This document shows, in pieces, positions 25,945 to 34,395 of a stretch of DNA of 64,000 bases; the first letter of the stretch is position 1; each line of letters begins with the position of its first letter. Made by a program: the position numbers and the translations under genes. Origin of the DNA: Lacrimispora sphenoides (GTDB taxonomy: Bacteria > Bacillota > Clostridia > Lachnospirales > Lachnospiraceae). The stretch is taken from contig NZ_FOIP01000001.1 of the NCBI RefSeq assembly GCF_900105215.1, positions 3,164,501 to 3,228,500 on the forward strand, written 5' to 3'. A model generated the notes under the pieces. That model had not been told where the DNA came from, did not search any database, and was given only the letters and a program-made list of their open reading frames with translations.

Positions 25945-26238
25945 TTAAACGGGCGAATAAGCAATTAATTTGTATTGCTTTTCACTAATCCTGGGAAGTG
26001 ATATTCCATAAGTACCATCTTGTAGCGTAAAGGTTACGCCTAAGCTTTTTCCCTCAGAAGGGATATGGGAATCATCCACGAGAAGTATTTCAACCGCAGC
26101 GTTTGGCAGCGGCTTTCCAGTTGGACTGTATACGGTTCCCGTGATTAATATAAACGCGTTATTTGATAAGGTAATATCTGCTGTCACGATTCCGGAACAA
26201 ATGATCTGACAACCTGTGAAAAGTATTTTTTGCTGCAT
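25945..26238 (-). CDS. Small carboxypeptidase-regulatory-like (beta-sandwich) protein 4
   Basis: 97 aa. ILITGTVYSPTGKPLPNAAVEILLV and GVTFTLQDGTYGISLP give the same fold as the three copies downstream of the Maf gene. GGAGGGGG precedes the ATG. No signal peptide. Confidence 0.65.
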   Translation of the reverse strand: MQQKILFTGCQIICSGIVTADITLSNNAFILITGTVYSPTGKPLPNAAVEILLVDDSHIPSEGKSLGVTFTLQDGTYGISLPRISEKQYKLIAYSPV

Positions 26239-26404
26239 TTCTCCCCCTCCTTTGTTTATAAAATCATATTTTTTAAAGAAAGGCGCCTCAAAGGTTCCTT
26301 CCCAATCCCATACATGCCAGATATTCTATATATTAGCTTGAATTCGTTCGTATTTGGTGAGCGTGATGTTGGATTTTTAACCTTTGAAGCACCCTTTTTA
26401 AATG

Positions 26405-26689
26405 TTAGTGAGCATAGAACTTAAATATCAGCTTTACCCCGGCTCTGCAGGTAATGCCGTAGATGGCATTTGCATCAGTAAATGTTTCCCGGCTTGGAGC
26501 AGCAGTGGTAGGATTTGTACTTTCCCATACCGCTACAGCACCGCTTCTTAGGATTGTATTACTGAATAATGCAGAACCTCTTACTAAAAGTAAACCCCAG
26601 CTTGTTGTAGAAAGATTAGCAGGAACCAGTACTCCTGAAATAGCAGAAGCAGCTGAGATTGTTTTCGCGATTGGTTTATAGTTGGCCAT
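26405..26689 (-). CDS. Small uncharacterised protein, first gene of the glycosylation operon
   Basis: 94 aa from the ATG preceded by AAGGGGGC. Alternating hydrophobic and small residues (LLLVRGSALFSNTILRSG, then AIYGITCRAGVKLIFKFYAH) suggest an all-beta protein. No family recognised and no secretion signal. Its position immediately after a sporulation-like promoter suggests a spore-surface component. Confidence 0.55.
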   Translation of the reverse strand: MANYKPIAKTISAASAISGVLVPANLSTTSWGLLLVRGSALFSNTILRSGAVAVWESTNPTTAAPSRETFTDANAIYGITCRAGVKLIFKFYAH

Positions 26690-26715
26690 AAGGTTGCCCC
26701 CTTTTAACAAATTGT

Positions 26716-26731
26716 AGAAATACGTATTTCT
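26716..26731. promoter_or_regulatory. Perfect 16-bp palindrome in the leader of the glycosylation operon
   Basis: AGAAATACGTATTTCT lies between the putative -10 box and the first gene start, just downstream of the expected transcription start. It could be an operator or an RNA hairpin. Confidence 0.45.
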
Positions 26732-26735
26732 TATA

Positions 26736-26764
26736 TATAGTATGTCCCCAGCTGCAAGAAGTGA
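26736..26764 (-). promoter_or_regulatory. Possible mother-cell (sigma-E/sigma-K) promoter
   Basis: On the minus strand, CATACTATA (26744-26736) fits the CATAnnnTA -10 element of sigma-K and resembles sigma-E sites. TCACTTC (26764-26758) lies 13 bp upstream and partly matches a sigma-E -35. The match is suggestive only; the stretch from here to the chemoreceptor gene (26765-26993) holds nothing else recognised. Confidence 0.35.
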
Positions 26765-26993
26765 CTGTCAGGGGGGAGCAGGGGAAAAGAGAGATCAGGA
26801 CGTTAGAAAGCAAAAAAACATAAGAGAAACAATTACCAGTTTTCACATCTAATTTAAGAATCTTTTATTACTAATGAGACAATTTTTCCCAACAATGGCT
26901 TTTATTTCCTAAAAACTATTGTCTTTTATTTTAAATCGGTTATATTACTTTATATGTTATAAATTAATTTTGTAACGATACAAAGGAGGATTT

Positions 26994-28976
26994 ATGAATT
27001 TAAAAGGAATTCGGCGGAAGATCATCTTAAATACATTGATTGTCACCATCATTATTTCTGTGGTTACAACCATTGTATTGTCCGTATCCGCCATGTCTCT
27101 GACCAATCTCACATTGATGGAAACCCTCATGCCTTTTGCTAAAACTGCTTCAAAAAGCATTGAAAGCAGTCTGCATATCATGGCAGACCGTATATTTATG
27201 ATTGGGGAAAATCATGAACTGACATCAGAGGAAGCGACTCTTGAGGAAAAACACCAGGTTCTTGACAAGGCCACATCTGGAATAGAATTTGTATGGCTGG
27301 CTCTATACACACAGGAAGGCAGACTGTATACGGGCAACGGAAACAGCCCTTCTGATATTTCCGGGGGAGATTTGTTCAAAAAGATGCAGGAAACTCAAAA
27401 TCTTGTGATCGGGGATACTTCTGTCGGGGAAAATGGACTTGAAGTATATGTGGGAATGCCCATAACCACAGAAAAGAATAACACTTTTTATCTGGTTGGA
27501 AGTTATAAGTATGACATGCTTGATGATGTGATCAGCAGTATACATATTGGCTACAGCGGCCACGCTTTTGTTATGAACGAAAGCGGCCAGGTGGTCGCTT
27601 ACCCTGATACAGATTTAATTAAGAGCGGAGAGAATGTATATTCTCTTTATAAGGATAATGGAAAGCTCCTGGAAGTATTTGATGCAATGAAATCAGGAAG
27701 GATCGGATCCGCTTCTGTGTCCTTAGATGGGAAGGATACTCTTGTGGTCTATGCACCTGTACGAGGGGCAAACTGGTATTTAGCCATCATAACGCCAAAA
27801 TCAGACTTTACGAATATCGTGAACACTGCCGTTATGATCAATATAGGCATTACCATAACCCTTACCCTGCTTGCAATTTTATTTATAGCCCGGTTTGCAG
27901 GAAAAATCTCAAAGTCTTTGAGAAGTGTAACAGAGCGGATACAGAAGCTGGCTCAGGGAGATTTGACAAGCCCTGTGGAAGTGATGATGACAAACGATGA
28001 GGCCCAGACCCTTTCCAATTCGCTGAAAGAAACAATAGAACAGGTGAGCGGATACATTTCCCAGCTTCAAAATGCCCTGGAACGGCTTTCTGCCGGCAAT
28101 TTAGACGTCAGCGTCAGCGATCAGTTTGCAGGAGATTTTGTGGTTATGAAAGATTCCGTTCATAATATTACGGATTTCTTAAACCTGTTGATCAATGACC
28201 TTCAGCGGTCGGCTGAAACCCTGAACCATGCTGCCCAGGAGGTATCCCAAAGCGCCCGCCTTATGAATGAATCTTCCGGCCATCAGTCCATGTCCATTGA
28301 CCGGCTCGTGGAGGAGACAGACTCCATCTCAAAAGACATTGTCATTGTGGATGAGCATGCAAGAACCGCCCGTGAACTTATGGAGCAGTCCATGGAAAAG
28401 CTGTCAATGGGCGATGAACATATGGAGAATACCCTTCGGGCAATGGAGAATATCAGCCATAATGCGGCCGAAATAACAAAAATCACAAAATTCCTGGAAG
28501 AAATAGCATTCCAGACAAACCTTCTTGCCCTGAATGCAAGCGTTGAAGCCGCCCATGCAGGCGAAGCAGGAAAAGGGTTTGCCGTAGTGGCAAATGAAAT
28601 CCGTGATCTTGCTGAAAAAAGTGCGGAATCTTCAAAGCGTACTGCCGAGATGATCGTACATTCCCAACAGGCGATTGAAGAGGGGGTCAGGTATGCCGAT
28701 CTTACCGCTCATTTTTTAAATGAGCTGACGGATATCTCCAAGCAGACTTATGAGATAACAGAAGACCTGGAAAAACTTGTGGGAAATGAGAAATTAAGCC
28801 TTGAGAATGCGTCTCTTGACATCTCCCAGATATCCCGGCACGCCCGCCAAAACCTTGAATCAAGCGGCGCTGTGGCTTCTTTAAGCGGGGATCTGGCACA
28901 ACAGGCTCAAAGTCTTGAAGAAATGTCCGGACGTTTCCGTCTTCGTTCCGGTTCCGAAAGGAGGGATGGACAATGA
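26994..28976 (+). CDS. Methyl-accepting chemotaxis protein with Cache sensor
   Basis: 660 aa. Membrane helix at ~13-40, an extracellular Cache region (SSIHIGYSGHAFVMNESGQVVAYPD, then APVRGANWYLAIITPKSDF), a second helix at ~280-302, HAMP (ISKSLRSVTERIQKLAQGDL), and the cytoplasmic signalling hairpin with FQTNLLALNASVEAAHAGEA. AAAGGAGG precedes the ATG. Senses an unknown small ligand for CheA/CheW. Overlaps the following lipoprotein gene by 4 bp. Confidence 0.95.
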   Translation: MNLKGIRRKIILNTLIVTIIISVVTTIVLSVSAMSLTNLTLMETLMPFAKTASKSIESSLHIMADRIFMIGENHELTSEEATLEEKHQVLDKATSGIEFVWLALYTQEGRLYTGNGNSPSDISGGDLFKKMQETQNLVIGDTSVGENGLEVYVGMPITTEKNNTFYLVGSYKYDMLDDVISSIHIGYSGHAFVMNESGQVVAYPDTDLIKSGENVYSLYKDNGKLLEVFDAMKSGRIGSASVSLDGKDTLVVYAPVRGANWYLAIITPKSDFTNIVNTAVMINIGITITLTLLAILFIARFAGKISKSLRSVTERIQKLAQGDLTSPVEVMMTNDEAQTLSNSLKETIEQVSGYISQLQNALERLSAGNLDVSVSDQFAGDFVVMKDSVHNITDFLNLLINDLQRSAETLNHAAQEVSQSARLMNESSGHQSMSIDRLVEETDSISKDIVIVDEHARTARELMEQSMEKLSMGDEHMENTLRAMENISHNAAEITKITKFLEEIAFQTNLLALNASVEAAHAGEAGKGFAVVANEIRDLAEKSAESSKRTAEMIVHSQQAIEEGVRYADLTAHFLNELTDISKQTYEITEDLEKLVGNEKLSLENASLDISQISRHARQNLESSGAVASLSGDLAQQAQSLEEMSGRFRLRSGSERRDGQ

Positions 28977-29425
28977 TTCAAAGAAAACGCTTTATCATGA
29001 TCTTCCTGGTTCTTATGACTATGCTTTCCATAAGCGGCTGTAAAAAAGAGGAAAGCAGGCTGGAGGATGGCTTTTACACGGTGGAAATGTCGGATTACAT
29101 CAATGGCTGGAAGGAATTTGTTACCATCCGGGTCAGCGGCAGTAAAATCGTTACGGTTGAGTACAATGCTAAAAATTCAAGCGGATTCATTAAATCCTGG
29201 GACATTCCCTATATGCGCAATATGCTCGATAAAAAAGGGACATACCCTAACCGCTATACACGCACATATGCAGCTAATTTCCTGGCAACACAAAGCGACA
29301 AGGGTATCGATGCTGTAAGCGGTGCCTCTGTTTCGGGAGGTAATTTTCAAAAAATGGCCTCTCTTTTGATGGAAAAGGCAAGAAAGGGAGACGACTCTCT
29401 CGGTATAGTAGAAACTGACCAATAG
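28973..29425 (+). CDS. FMN-binding-domain-like lipoprotein
   Basis: 150 aa. Lipobox around MLSISGCKK (Cys23). The body resembles small FMN-bind or major-membrane-immunogen-like proteins: DGFYTVEMSDYINGWKEFVTIRV, then DAVSGASVSGGNFQKM, where the SGAS stretch matches the covalent-flavin acceptor pattern. Its start overlaps the chemoreceptor stop, so the pair is co-translated. It may be an accessory ligand- or redox-sensing partner of the receptor; that is inference. Confidence 0.7.
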   Translation: MIQRKRFIMIFLVLMTMLSISGCKKEESRLEDGFYTVEMSDYINGWKEFVTIRVSGSKIVTVEYNAKNSSGFIKSWDIPYMRNMLDKKGTYPNRYTRTYAANFLATQSDKGIDAVSGASVSGGNFQKMASLLMEKARKGDDSLGIVETDQ

Positions 29426-29457
29426 ATGAAGGGAGAGACCGGCATTATTTTCAAATA

Positions 29458-29510
29458 AAAAAGACCGCCGCCCATAGATGATTACTCATCGATGTGGCAG
29501 CGGTCCTTTT
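29458..29510. terminator. Bidirectional intrinsic terminator
   Basis: GACCGCCGCC (29463-29472) pairs with GGCAGCGGTC (29496-29505), extended inward by a CATnGATGA stem. CTTTT follows on the + strand and TTTTTTATTT on the minus strand, where it is the stronger terminator. Confidence 0.8.
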
Positions 29511-29690
29511 ACTGTATTTGATATAAAAGCATCGGAAATAGATGGCAGCAATTCCGGCTCTTATTATTAGGTTGAGCCGGCAAAGAGGCCTTTCAGAGCG
29601 ACTCTGCCGACTTAGTAAAAACATATATGTAAGCGCCCTGACCGCTTTCTTTTGCTTTTATGTTTATAGTATTATCATACAGGAGAATTG
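29511..29690 (-). ncRNA. Putative structured RNA transcribed towards the terminator at 29458
   Basis: The stretch holds CCGGCTC/GAGCCGG (7 bp) and CAGAG/CTCTG stems plus a longer GGCA...TGCC pairing. No ORF is credible. On the minus strand it ends at a strong terminator that has no minus-strand gene to serve, which suggests a small RNA. I do not recognise the family; it does not fit c-di-GMP, glycine or SAM riboswitches. Confidence 0.35.
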
Positions 29691-29853
29691 TGAAGGAAAT
29701 TTGACCAGGTTCTAAAGAAAGTATGAAAGAAATGAAGAAATTCTGACAAAAATTGGAAATGTATCCAAGCCGATGCTGCTTATACTATTCATAACAGAGA
29801 AATCCCTGTTATGGGATGTTCCGTAAAGCATGAAAACAGGCGGAGGTATGGAT

Positions 29854-30417
29854 ATGCTGCTGGAAAGGAATCTAATTGAATATTGTTCCCCCACACTGGC
29901 CTCCATTAAGACGGCAAACTTATTCAGCCATCCCTTTTCCTCGGAGATGGACTTGGAAAGCCAGCTCTCCCTCTTAAACGGCCAGCTGGGAGAGAAGGGA
30001 ATATCCTTGCTTTTGTTATGCAGGCGAGGGAATAAGGCACTTATCTATGTCTACCGGAAAGCCAATTTGAAGGCTGATTTAAGCCGGCCGGAAGTGGGGA
30101 AGTTTCTGCAGGCCTACGGCTATGAGAATATGGAAGTGGAGGCAGCTTTAAAAAGGCTTAAGGAGAGGCTGAATCAGGAAGGGGAATTTCCTCATGAGAT
30201 CGGGGTCTTTCTCGGCTATCCCCTGGGGGATGTGGTGGGATTTATCCAAAACGGAGGAAAGAACTGCAAATGCACCGGATGCTGGAAAGTGTATTCCGAT
30301 GAGTGTGAGGCAGTGAAATTATTTGCCAGATACAAAAAGTGCAGGAGAATGTATGTGAACCTGTGGCAGAATGGCAGGACCATCTGGCAGCTCACAGTAG
30401 CGTCTTCCGGAAAATAG
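29854..30417 (+). CDS. DUF3793 family protein
   Basis: 187 aa from the ATG 8 bases after GGAGG; two earlier in-frame ATGs overlap or crowd the ribosome site. MLLERNLIEYCSPTLASIKTANLF and the HEIGVFLGYPLGDVVGFI segment identify DUF3793, a clostridial family of unknown function often near iron or flavodoxin genes. GKNCKCTGCWKVYSDE has closely spaced Cys. Single gene with its own terminator. Confidence 0.85.
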   Translation: MLLERNLIEYCSPTLASIKTANLFSHPFSSEMDLESQLSLLNGQLGEKGISLLLLCRRGNKALIYVYRKANLKADLSRPEVGKFLQAYGYENMEVEAALKRLKERLNQEGEFPHEIGVFLGYPLGDVVGFIQNGGKNCKCTGCWKVYSDECEAVKLFARYKKCRRMYVNLWQNGRTIWQLTVASSGK

Positions 30418-30431
30418 AGAGAAAAGAAACA

Positions 30432-30471
30432 AAAAACCCTGATTTTCCTTTTGGAAAAAACCAGGGTTTTT
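30432..30471. terminator. Bidirectional terminator between DUF3793 gene and tRNA-Glu
   Basis: AAAAACCCTG (30432-30441) pairs with CAGGGTTTTT (30462-30471). A/T tracts on both sides let it end both the DUF3793 mRNA and the minus-strand tRNA transcript. Confidence 0.8.
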
Positions 30472-30479
30472 ACTTTTTA

Positions 30480-30551
30480 TGACCTATCCGAGAATCGAAC
30501 TCGGGTTTCCGCCGTGAGAGGGCGGCGTCTTGACCGCTTGACCAATAGGCC
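30480..30551 (-). tRNA. tRNA-Glu (anticodon CTC)
   Basis: 72 nt. Acceptor stem GGCCTAT with ATAGGTC (one G-U), anticodon stem CCGCC/GGCGG with loop CTCTCAC and anticodon CTC, T-arm with GTTCGAT. The CCA end is not encoded. It reads GAG codons. Confidence 0.95.
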
Positions 30552-30702
30552 GTTTTATGTATGTCATCTCTGACAACTTCATTATGATACCATAGGAATT
30601 TCCGTTTGTCTACTCTTTTTTTAATAAAATAAAAAATTTGTCAAAATCGGATTTTATATGCTATACTTTTCTAAACCCAGAGAAAGCAGGGAGGAAAGAG
30701 AT

Positions 30703-31773
30703 ATGGGGCTTAAAAAGCGGGAAGTGAAATACGATTACTTAAGGACTCTTGCGGTCTTTGCCATCATTATGGTTCATGCGGTTCCTGGGGAGACGCTGAA
30801 TTTTAAGCAGTGGCTGTTTTCTGCAGCTCTTTCGCCGGTGCTTTTGGCGTTTGTAGGGATTTATTTTATGCTTAGCGGCCTTTTCCTTTTAAAAACCGGA
30901 ACAGAAGATATTCCGGGATTTTACTGGAGCCGGTTTCAGACAATTGTTCTTCCCTTTGTATGTTACAGCGGGATTTATTACTGGTACTTTGCTATTTATC
31001 TGGGAGTGGAGCCCCTTCGGTGGCAGGAACATCTGGCAGCTTTTGGAAAGGGACTTTTTACAGGAACCATTCCCATGACGCCCCATCTGTGGTTTATGTA
31101 TGTGATCATGGCGCTGTATCTTTGCGCGCCTTTTTTAGCCCGTATGATGAAGGCCATGAGCGACAGGGAATTAAAACTGTTTCTTGCACTTATGGTGGTT
31201 GTCCAGGGAATCTGCACCTACCTTCCGGCTTTGGGCCTGGATGTGGGAGAGGGCTTTCAATATATGATATTTAAAGGCTGGCTCATCTATTTTGTCCTGG
31301 GTTATGCATTAAAGCGCCTGTACGGCAGCAGCAGCTACCTTCCCTTTGCGGTTCTGGGAATCGCCGGCTTTTGCATCACCATGGTTCAAAAGTGTGTTAC
31401 GCCATCCTTTACACCGGGAATTCACGACTTAGCTCCTACTATGATAGCAATGGCTGCAGCTATTTTTTTGCTATTTGAACGTTTCGGGGACATCAAGTCG
31501 CCTGCCTTTGCAAAGGTTGTTGGCTGTATAAGCAGGTACAGCTATTCCATCTATTTAATTCATTATCTGGTTCTGGGACAGGCAGCCAGAGGGCTGGTGG
31601 AAAAGACGTTCTTAAGACATTATTACGTACCCAAAATCGTTTGTGAGACGATCCTTACGTTTGTGATCTCCCTGGCAGCTGCCTGGATCATTGACGGGAC
31701 CGTAGGAAGGCTGCTGAAAAAAGCAGTGGGTGCGGTTTATGATAGTAGGAAAAAAGGTATGAGGAGAGATTAA
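30703..31773 (+). CDS. Acyltransferase family membrane protein (OafA/YrhL-like)
   Basis: 356 aa from the ATG preceded by GGGAGGAAAG; an in-frame ATG 45 bases upstream lacks a site. About ten hydrophobic segments. KYDYLRTLAVFAIIMVHAVP carries the conserved His of acyltransferase family 3, and SRYSYSIYLIHYLVLG is the typical C-terminal motif. Probably O-acylates an envelope glycan; the acceptor is unknown. Confidence 0.88.
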   Translation: MGLKKREVKYDYLRTLAVFAIIMVHAVPGETLNFKQWLFSAALSPVLLAFVGIYFMLSGLFLLKTGTEDIPGFYWSRFQTIVLPFVCYSGIYYWYFAIYLGVEPLRWQEHLAAFGKGLFTGTIPMTPHLWFMYVIMALYLCAPFLARMMKAMSDRELKLFLALMVVVQGICTYLPALGLDVGEGFQYMIFKGWLIYFVLGYALKRLYGSSSYLPFAVLGIAGFCITMVQKCVTPSFTPGIHDLAPTMIAMAAAIFLLFERFGDIKSPAFAKVVGCISRYSYSIYLIHYLVLGQAARGLVEKTFLRHYYVPKIVCETILTFVISLAAAWIIDGTVGRLLKKAVGAVYDSRKKGMRRD

Positions 31774-31774
31774 A

Positions 31775-31957
31775 ATGGACCAGAAAACGGGTTGTGAATA
31801 TTGTGTACACTATGATTATAATGAAGAATACGAATGCTATGAGTGTGAGATCAATCTGGATGAGGATGAGATGATACGCTTTCTAAGCAATTCTTTTCAA
31901 CGCTGTCCTCATTTTAAATTCGGGGATGAATATTCGGTTGTGAGGAAACAGATGTAA
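31775..31957 (+). CDS. Small Cys-rich protein (DUF6472-like)
   Basis: 60 aa. Cys pairs in CEYCVHYDYNEEYECYECE and CPHFKFGDEYSVVRKQM suggest a small zinc- or metal-binding fold. Starts 1 bp after the acyltransferase stop with GAGGAGAG upstream. I recognise it as a conserved clostridial small protein, probably DUF6472; no function is known. Confidence 0.75.
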   Translation: MDQKTGCEYCVHYDYNEEYECYECEINLDEDEMIRFLSNSFQRCPHFKFGDEYSVVRKQM

Positions 31958-31992
31958 GAAGATATGTAAAAAGAAGCCTTAAAAAGGGAGGA

Positions 31993-32019
31993 GCCGGTAT
32001 CCCATGGAGGAATACCGGC
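31993..32019 (+). terminator. Hairpin after the DUF6472-like gene
   Basis: GCCGGTAT pairs with ATACCGGC (8 bp). A T-run follows only after an A-rich stretch, so it is a weak terminator candidate. The rest of the gap to 32165 holds two direct repeats (GACCAGGCTGT and GACCAGACTGT, 22 bp apart) of unknown meaning. Confidence 0.45.
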
Positions 32020-32164
32020 AATTATGAAAAAAATTTTTATCTCAAAGTATGTTGGCAACATCTTTTTCTGATGTTTTTAGTATATCGATTAAATATGAAG
32101 AAAATTTGACCAGGCTGTAAAAAGATTATGACCAGACTGTGAACAATGGACAGACCGGATCAGA

Positions 32165-33625
32165 TCAGTCTCTGAAATGATAGCTTTCTAACAGCTGATT
32201 CTTCATATGCCAAAGCTCATTGGATAAGTCTACATGAACCTCGTGAGGATTTACCAGACGGCGGGATTCATCCCAAAGGGTATCCAGTTCCTTTTTACAG
32301 TAGGATTGGATGTCCATAACGGCAGGGGTTTCATAAATGCATTTCCCGTCTTTAAATATCTGGACCAGTAGATCCCTGATGGTATAGCTGTTGGGAGCCA
32401 GGTGTGTTTTCTTCCATGTTTCAATGGGGTCGAAGAGAAGCAGGGAGTGGTTTTCTTTAAAGATTTCCCCTTCCAGGCAGATTAAGTCCGCAATGATCTT
32501 ACCGGTCTCCCGGCTATAAATACGTTTGATGGCCTTGTTTCCGGGATTGGTGATCTTTTCCGCATTTTCGGAAAGCTTGATCTTAGGGATAAACTGGCCG
32601 GTCTTTTTATCCATAATCGCTGCCAGCTTGTACACGCCGCCAAAGGAAGGACTGTCCTTGGAGGTGATCAAATTGGTTCCAACACCCCAGGAGTTTATGG
32701 TAGCCCCCTGGATCTTTAAGCTGTTGATCAGAGTCTCGTCAAGGTCATTGGAGGCGGAGATCACTGCATCAGTAAATCCGGCCTCATCAAGCATCTTCTT
32801 GGCCTTTTTGGAAAGGTATGCCAAGTCTCCGCTGTCTAAACGGATTCCATAGGTAGTAAAAGGAATTCCGGCTTCCCGCATTTCCTTAAATACTTTGATG
32901 GCATTGGGAACACCGGATTTTAACGTATCATAGGTGTCCACCAGAAGAATGCATGCTGTGGGATAAAGCTTTGCATAGTTGCGGAATGCGGTCAGTTCAT
33001 CGGGAAAGCTCATGATCCAGCTGTGGGCATGGGTTCCTCTCACCGGAACGTGAAACATTTTTCCTGCAAGTACATTAGAGGTACCGATGCAGCCTGCGAT
33101 CATGGCAGCTCTGGCACCATAAATTCCGGCATCAGGACCCTGTGCGCGGCGCAGTCCGAATTCCATAACCCCGTCACCGGCGGCAGCGAATACGACGCGG
33201 GCCGCTTTTGTGGCAATTAAGCTCTGGTGGTTAATGATGTTAAGCAAAGCGGTTTCAATCAGCTGGGCCTCCATAATGGGGGCAATGACTTTAACTAAGG
33301 GTTCGCGAGGGAATATGACAGTGCCCTCTGGAATGGCGTAGATGTCGCCGGAAAATTTAAAATGATGGAGATATTCCAGAAAATCTTCCTCAAACAGTCC
33401 GGTGGATCTTAAATAATCCACATCCTCCTGCTCGAAATGCAGCTCGTTTACATATTCAATGACCTGTTCCAAGCCTGCGCAGATCGCGTACCCGTTGCCT
33501 CCCGGATTGCTGCGGTAGAATACATCGAATATAACGGTCTCGTTGGCATCTTTCTCTTTAAAATATCCCTGCATCATGGTCAATTCATAAAGGTCTGTTA
33601 ATAAAGTTAAATTGCGCTGGCTCAT
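32165..33625 (-). CDS. pncB: Nicotinate phosphoribosyltransferase
   Basis: 486 aa. NLTLLTDLYELTMMQGYF, the FDVFYRSNPGGNGYAICAGLEQ segment, EFGLRRAQGPDAGIYGARAA, GTHAHSWIMSF and RLDSGDLAYLSKKAKKML are classic family motifs. Converts nicotinate and PRPP to nicotinate mononucleotide in NAD salvage. AAAGGAG precedes the ATG. Transcribed alone. Confidence 0.95.
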   Translation of the reverse strand: MSQRNLTLLTDLYELTMMQGYFKEKDANETVIFDVFYRSNPGGNGYAICAGLEQVIEYVNELHFEQEDVDYLRSTGLFEEDFLEYLHHFKFSGDIYAIPEGTVIFPREPLVKVIAPIMEAQLIETALLNIINHQSLIATKAARVVFAAAGDGVMEFGLRRAQGPDAGIYGARAAMIAGCIGTSNVLAGKMFHVPVRGTHAHSWIMSFPDELTAFRNYAKLYPTACILLVDTYDTLKSGVPNAIKVFKEMREAGIPFTTYGIRLDSGDLAYLSKKAKKMLDEAGFTDAVISASNDLDETLINSLKIQGATINSWGVGTNLITSKDSPSFGGVYKLAAIMDKKTGQFIPKIKLSENAEKITNPGNKAIKRIYSRETGKIIADLICLEGEIFKENHSLLLFDPIETWKKTHLAPNSYTIRDLLVQIFKDGKCIYETPAVMDIQSYCKKELDTLWDESRRLVNPHEVHVDLSNELWHMKNQLLESYHFRD

Positions 33626-33831
33626 AGCTGTTCTCCTTTTTTTTTCCTTTTACTAAACCTTTTCGCACATTATACCATAAGTTTACAAAAAAACAATGGA
33701 ATTGACAAAAGTTTAACAATGAAATTAACGTCGAAAATATCACACAAGTATTCATAAATGATTAAATAATCTAAATAAAACAATACAATTTGAAAATTAA
33801 TAATTAACTTATTATTTTTTGTAAAAAAGTC

Positions 33832-33860
33832 TTGCAAAATATAGAGAGATAGGATATAAT
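33832..33860 (+). promoter_or_regulatory. Sigma-A promoter of a noncoding transcription unit
   Basis: TTGCAA (33832-33837), 17-bp spacer, TATAAT (33855-33860). No coding sequence follows before the terminator at 34312. Confidence 0.75.
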
Positions 33861-33866
33861 AAAGCC

Positions 33867-34359
33867 ATAAACAAAAGAAAATAATTTCAAATCCGACGTT
33901 CCAATTTATTTCGGAGAATGACAGAGAAAAGGAGGTTGATTCCGCCGAAAACATAAGTTTCGCCTGAATCAGCAAAGGGCTATTTCAGGCAAAAGGAAAA
34001 ACCGTTAAACCTTAGCAGAGAACCGTGGCTGAAGCCGGAATGAAAATCTACCAATCTCTTTATATGCCTATAGTTCGTTATAACTGCAGAGAAATATTCA
34101 TCCGATGGGTAATTTTGATTTGTCCCGATTGAATTTTTATTCGGTAGCTGGATAACAATATAGAAGAATGAAAATAGCAATGCCGAAAATTTAGATTGTA
34201 GATGGTTTTATGCGAAAGGAACGGGAAAAAATTCATATAGAGCATCCAGAGAACGCAATGCAAAAAACAAAACGTGAGAGGTATTTAGGAACCAATGGAT
34301 GAAAGCATGTAGAACGGGTATCGAATTTCATGAAAATGAGTCGGTACCCGTTCCCCTTT
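33867..34359 (+). ncRNA. Candidate ~500-nt structured noncoding RNA
   Basis: Bounded by a near-consensus promoter and a hairpin terminator, with no ORF having a ribosome site. Strong local stems near the 5' end: CGAAA/TTTCG (33948-33965 region), GCCTGAA/TTCAGGC (33961-33990 region), and GGCT/AGCC further on. CCGCCGAA and TTCAGGCAAAAGGA recall parts of glycine-riboswitch aptamers, but the full aptamer is not there and the unit ends before ileS. The family is not recognised; large ornate RNAs (raiA, ROOL, OLE) should be tested. Confidence 0.5.
34312..34359 (+). terminator. Terminator of the noncoding unit
   Basis: GAACGGGTA (34312-34320) pairs with TACCCGTTC (34345-34353), extended inward by TCAT/ATGA. 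The following CCCTTTATA is a weak T-tract. Confidence 0.6.
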
Positions 34360-34395
34360 ATACCTTCCGGACGCCGGCTGAAAATCAAAATAGCC

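Noticed and set aside
29540..29660. c-di-GMP-I riboswitch near the chemoreceptor genes
   Set aside because: The conserved GGCAAACC/GAAA/GACGCAAAGCC arrangement is absent on either strand.
33900..34010. Glycine riboswitch
   Set aside because: Two short motifs match, but the expected P1 stem and tandem aptamer are missing and the unit ends at its own terminator before any gene.
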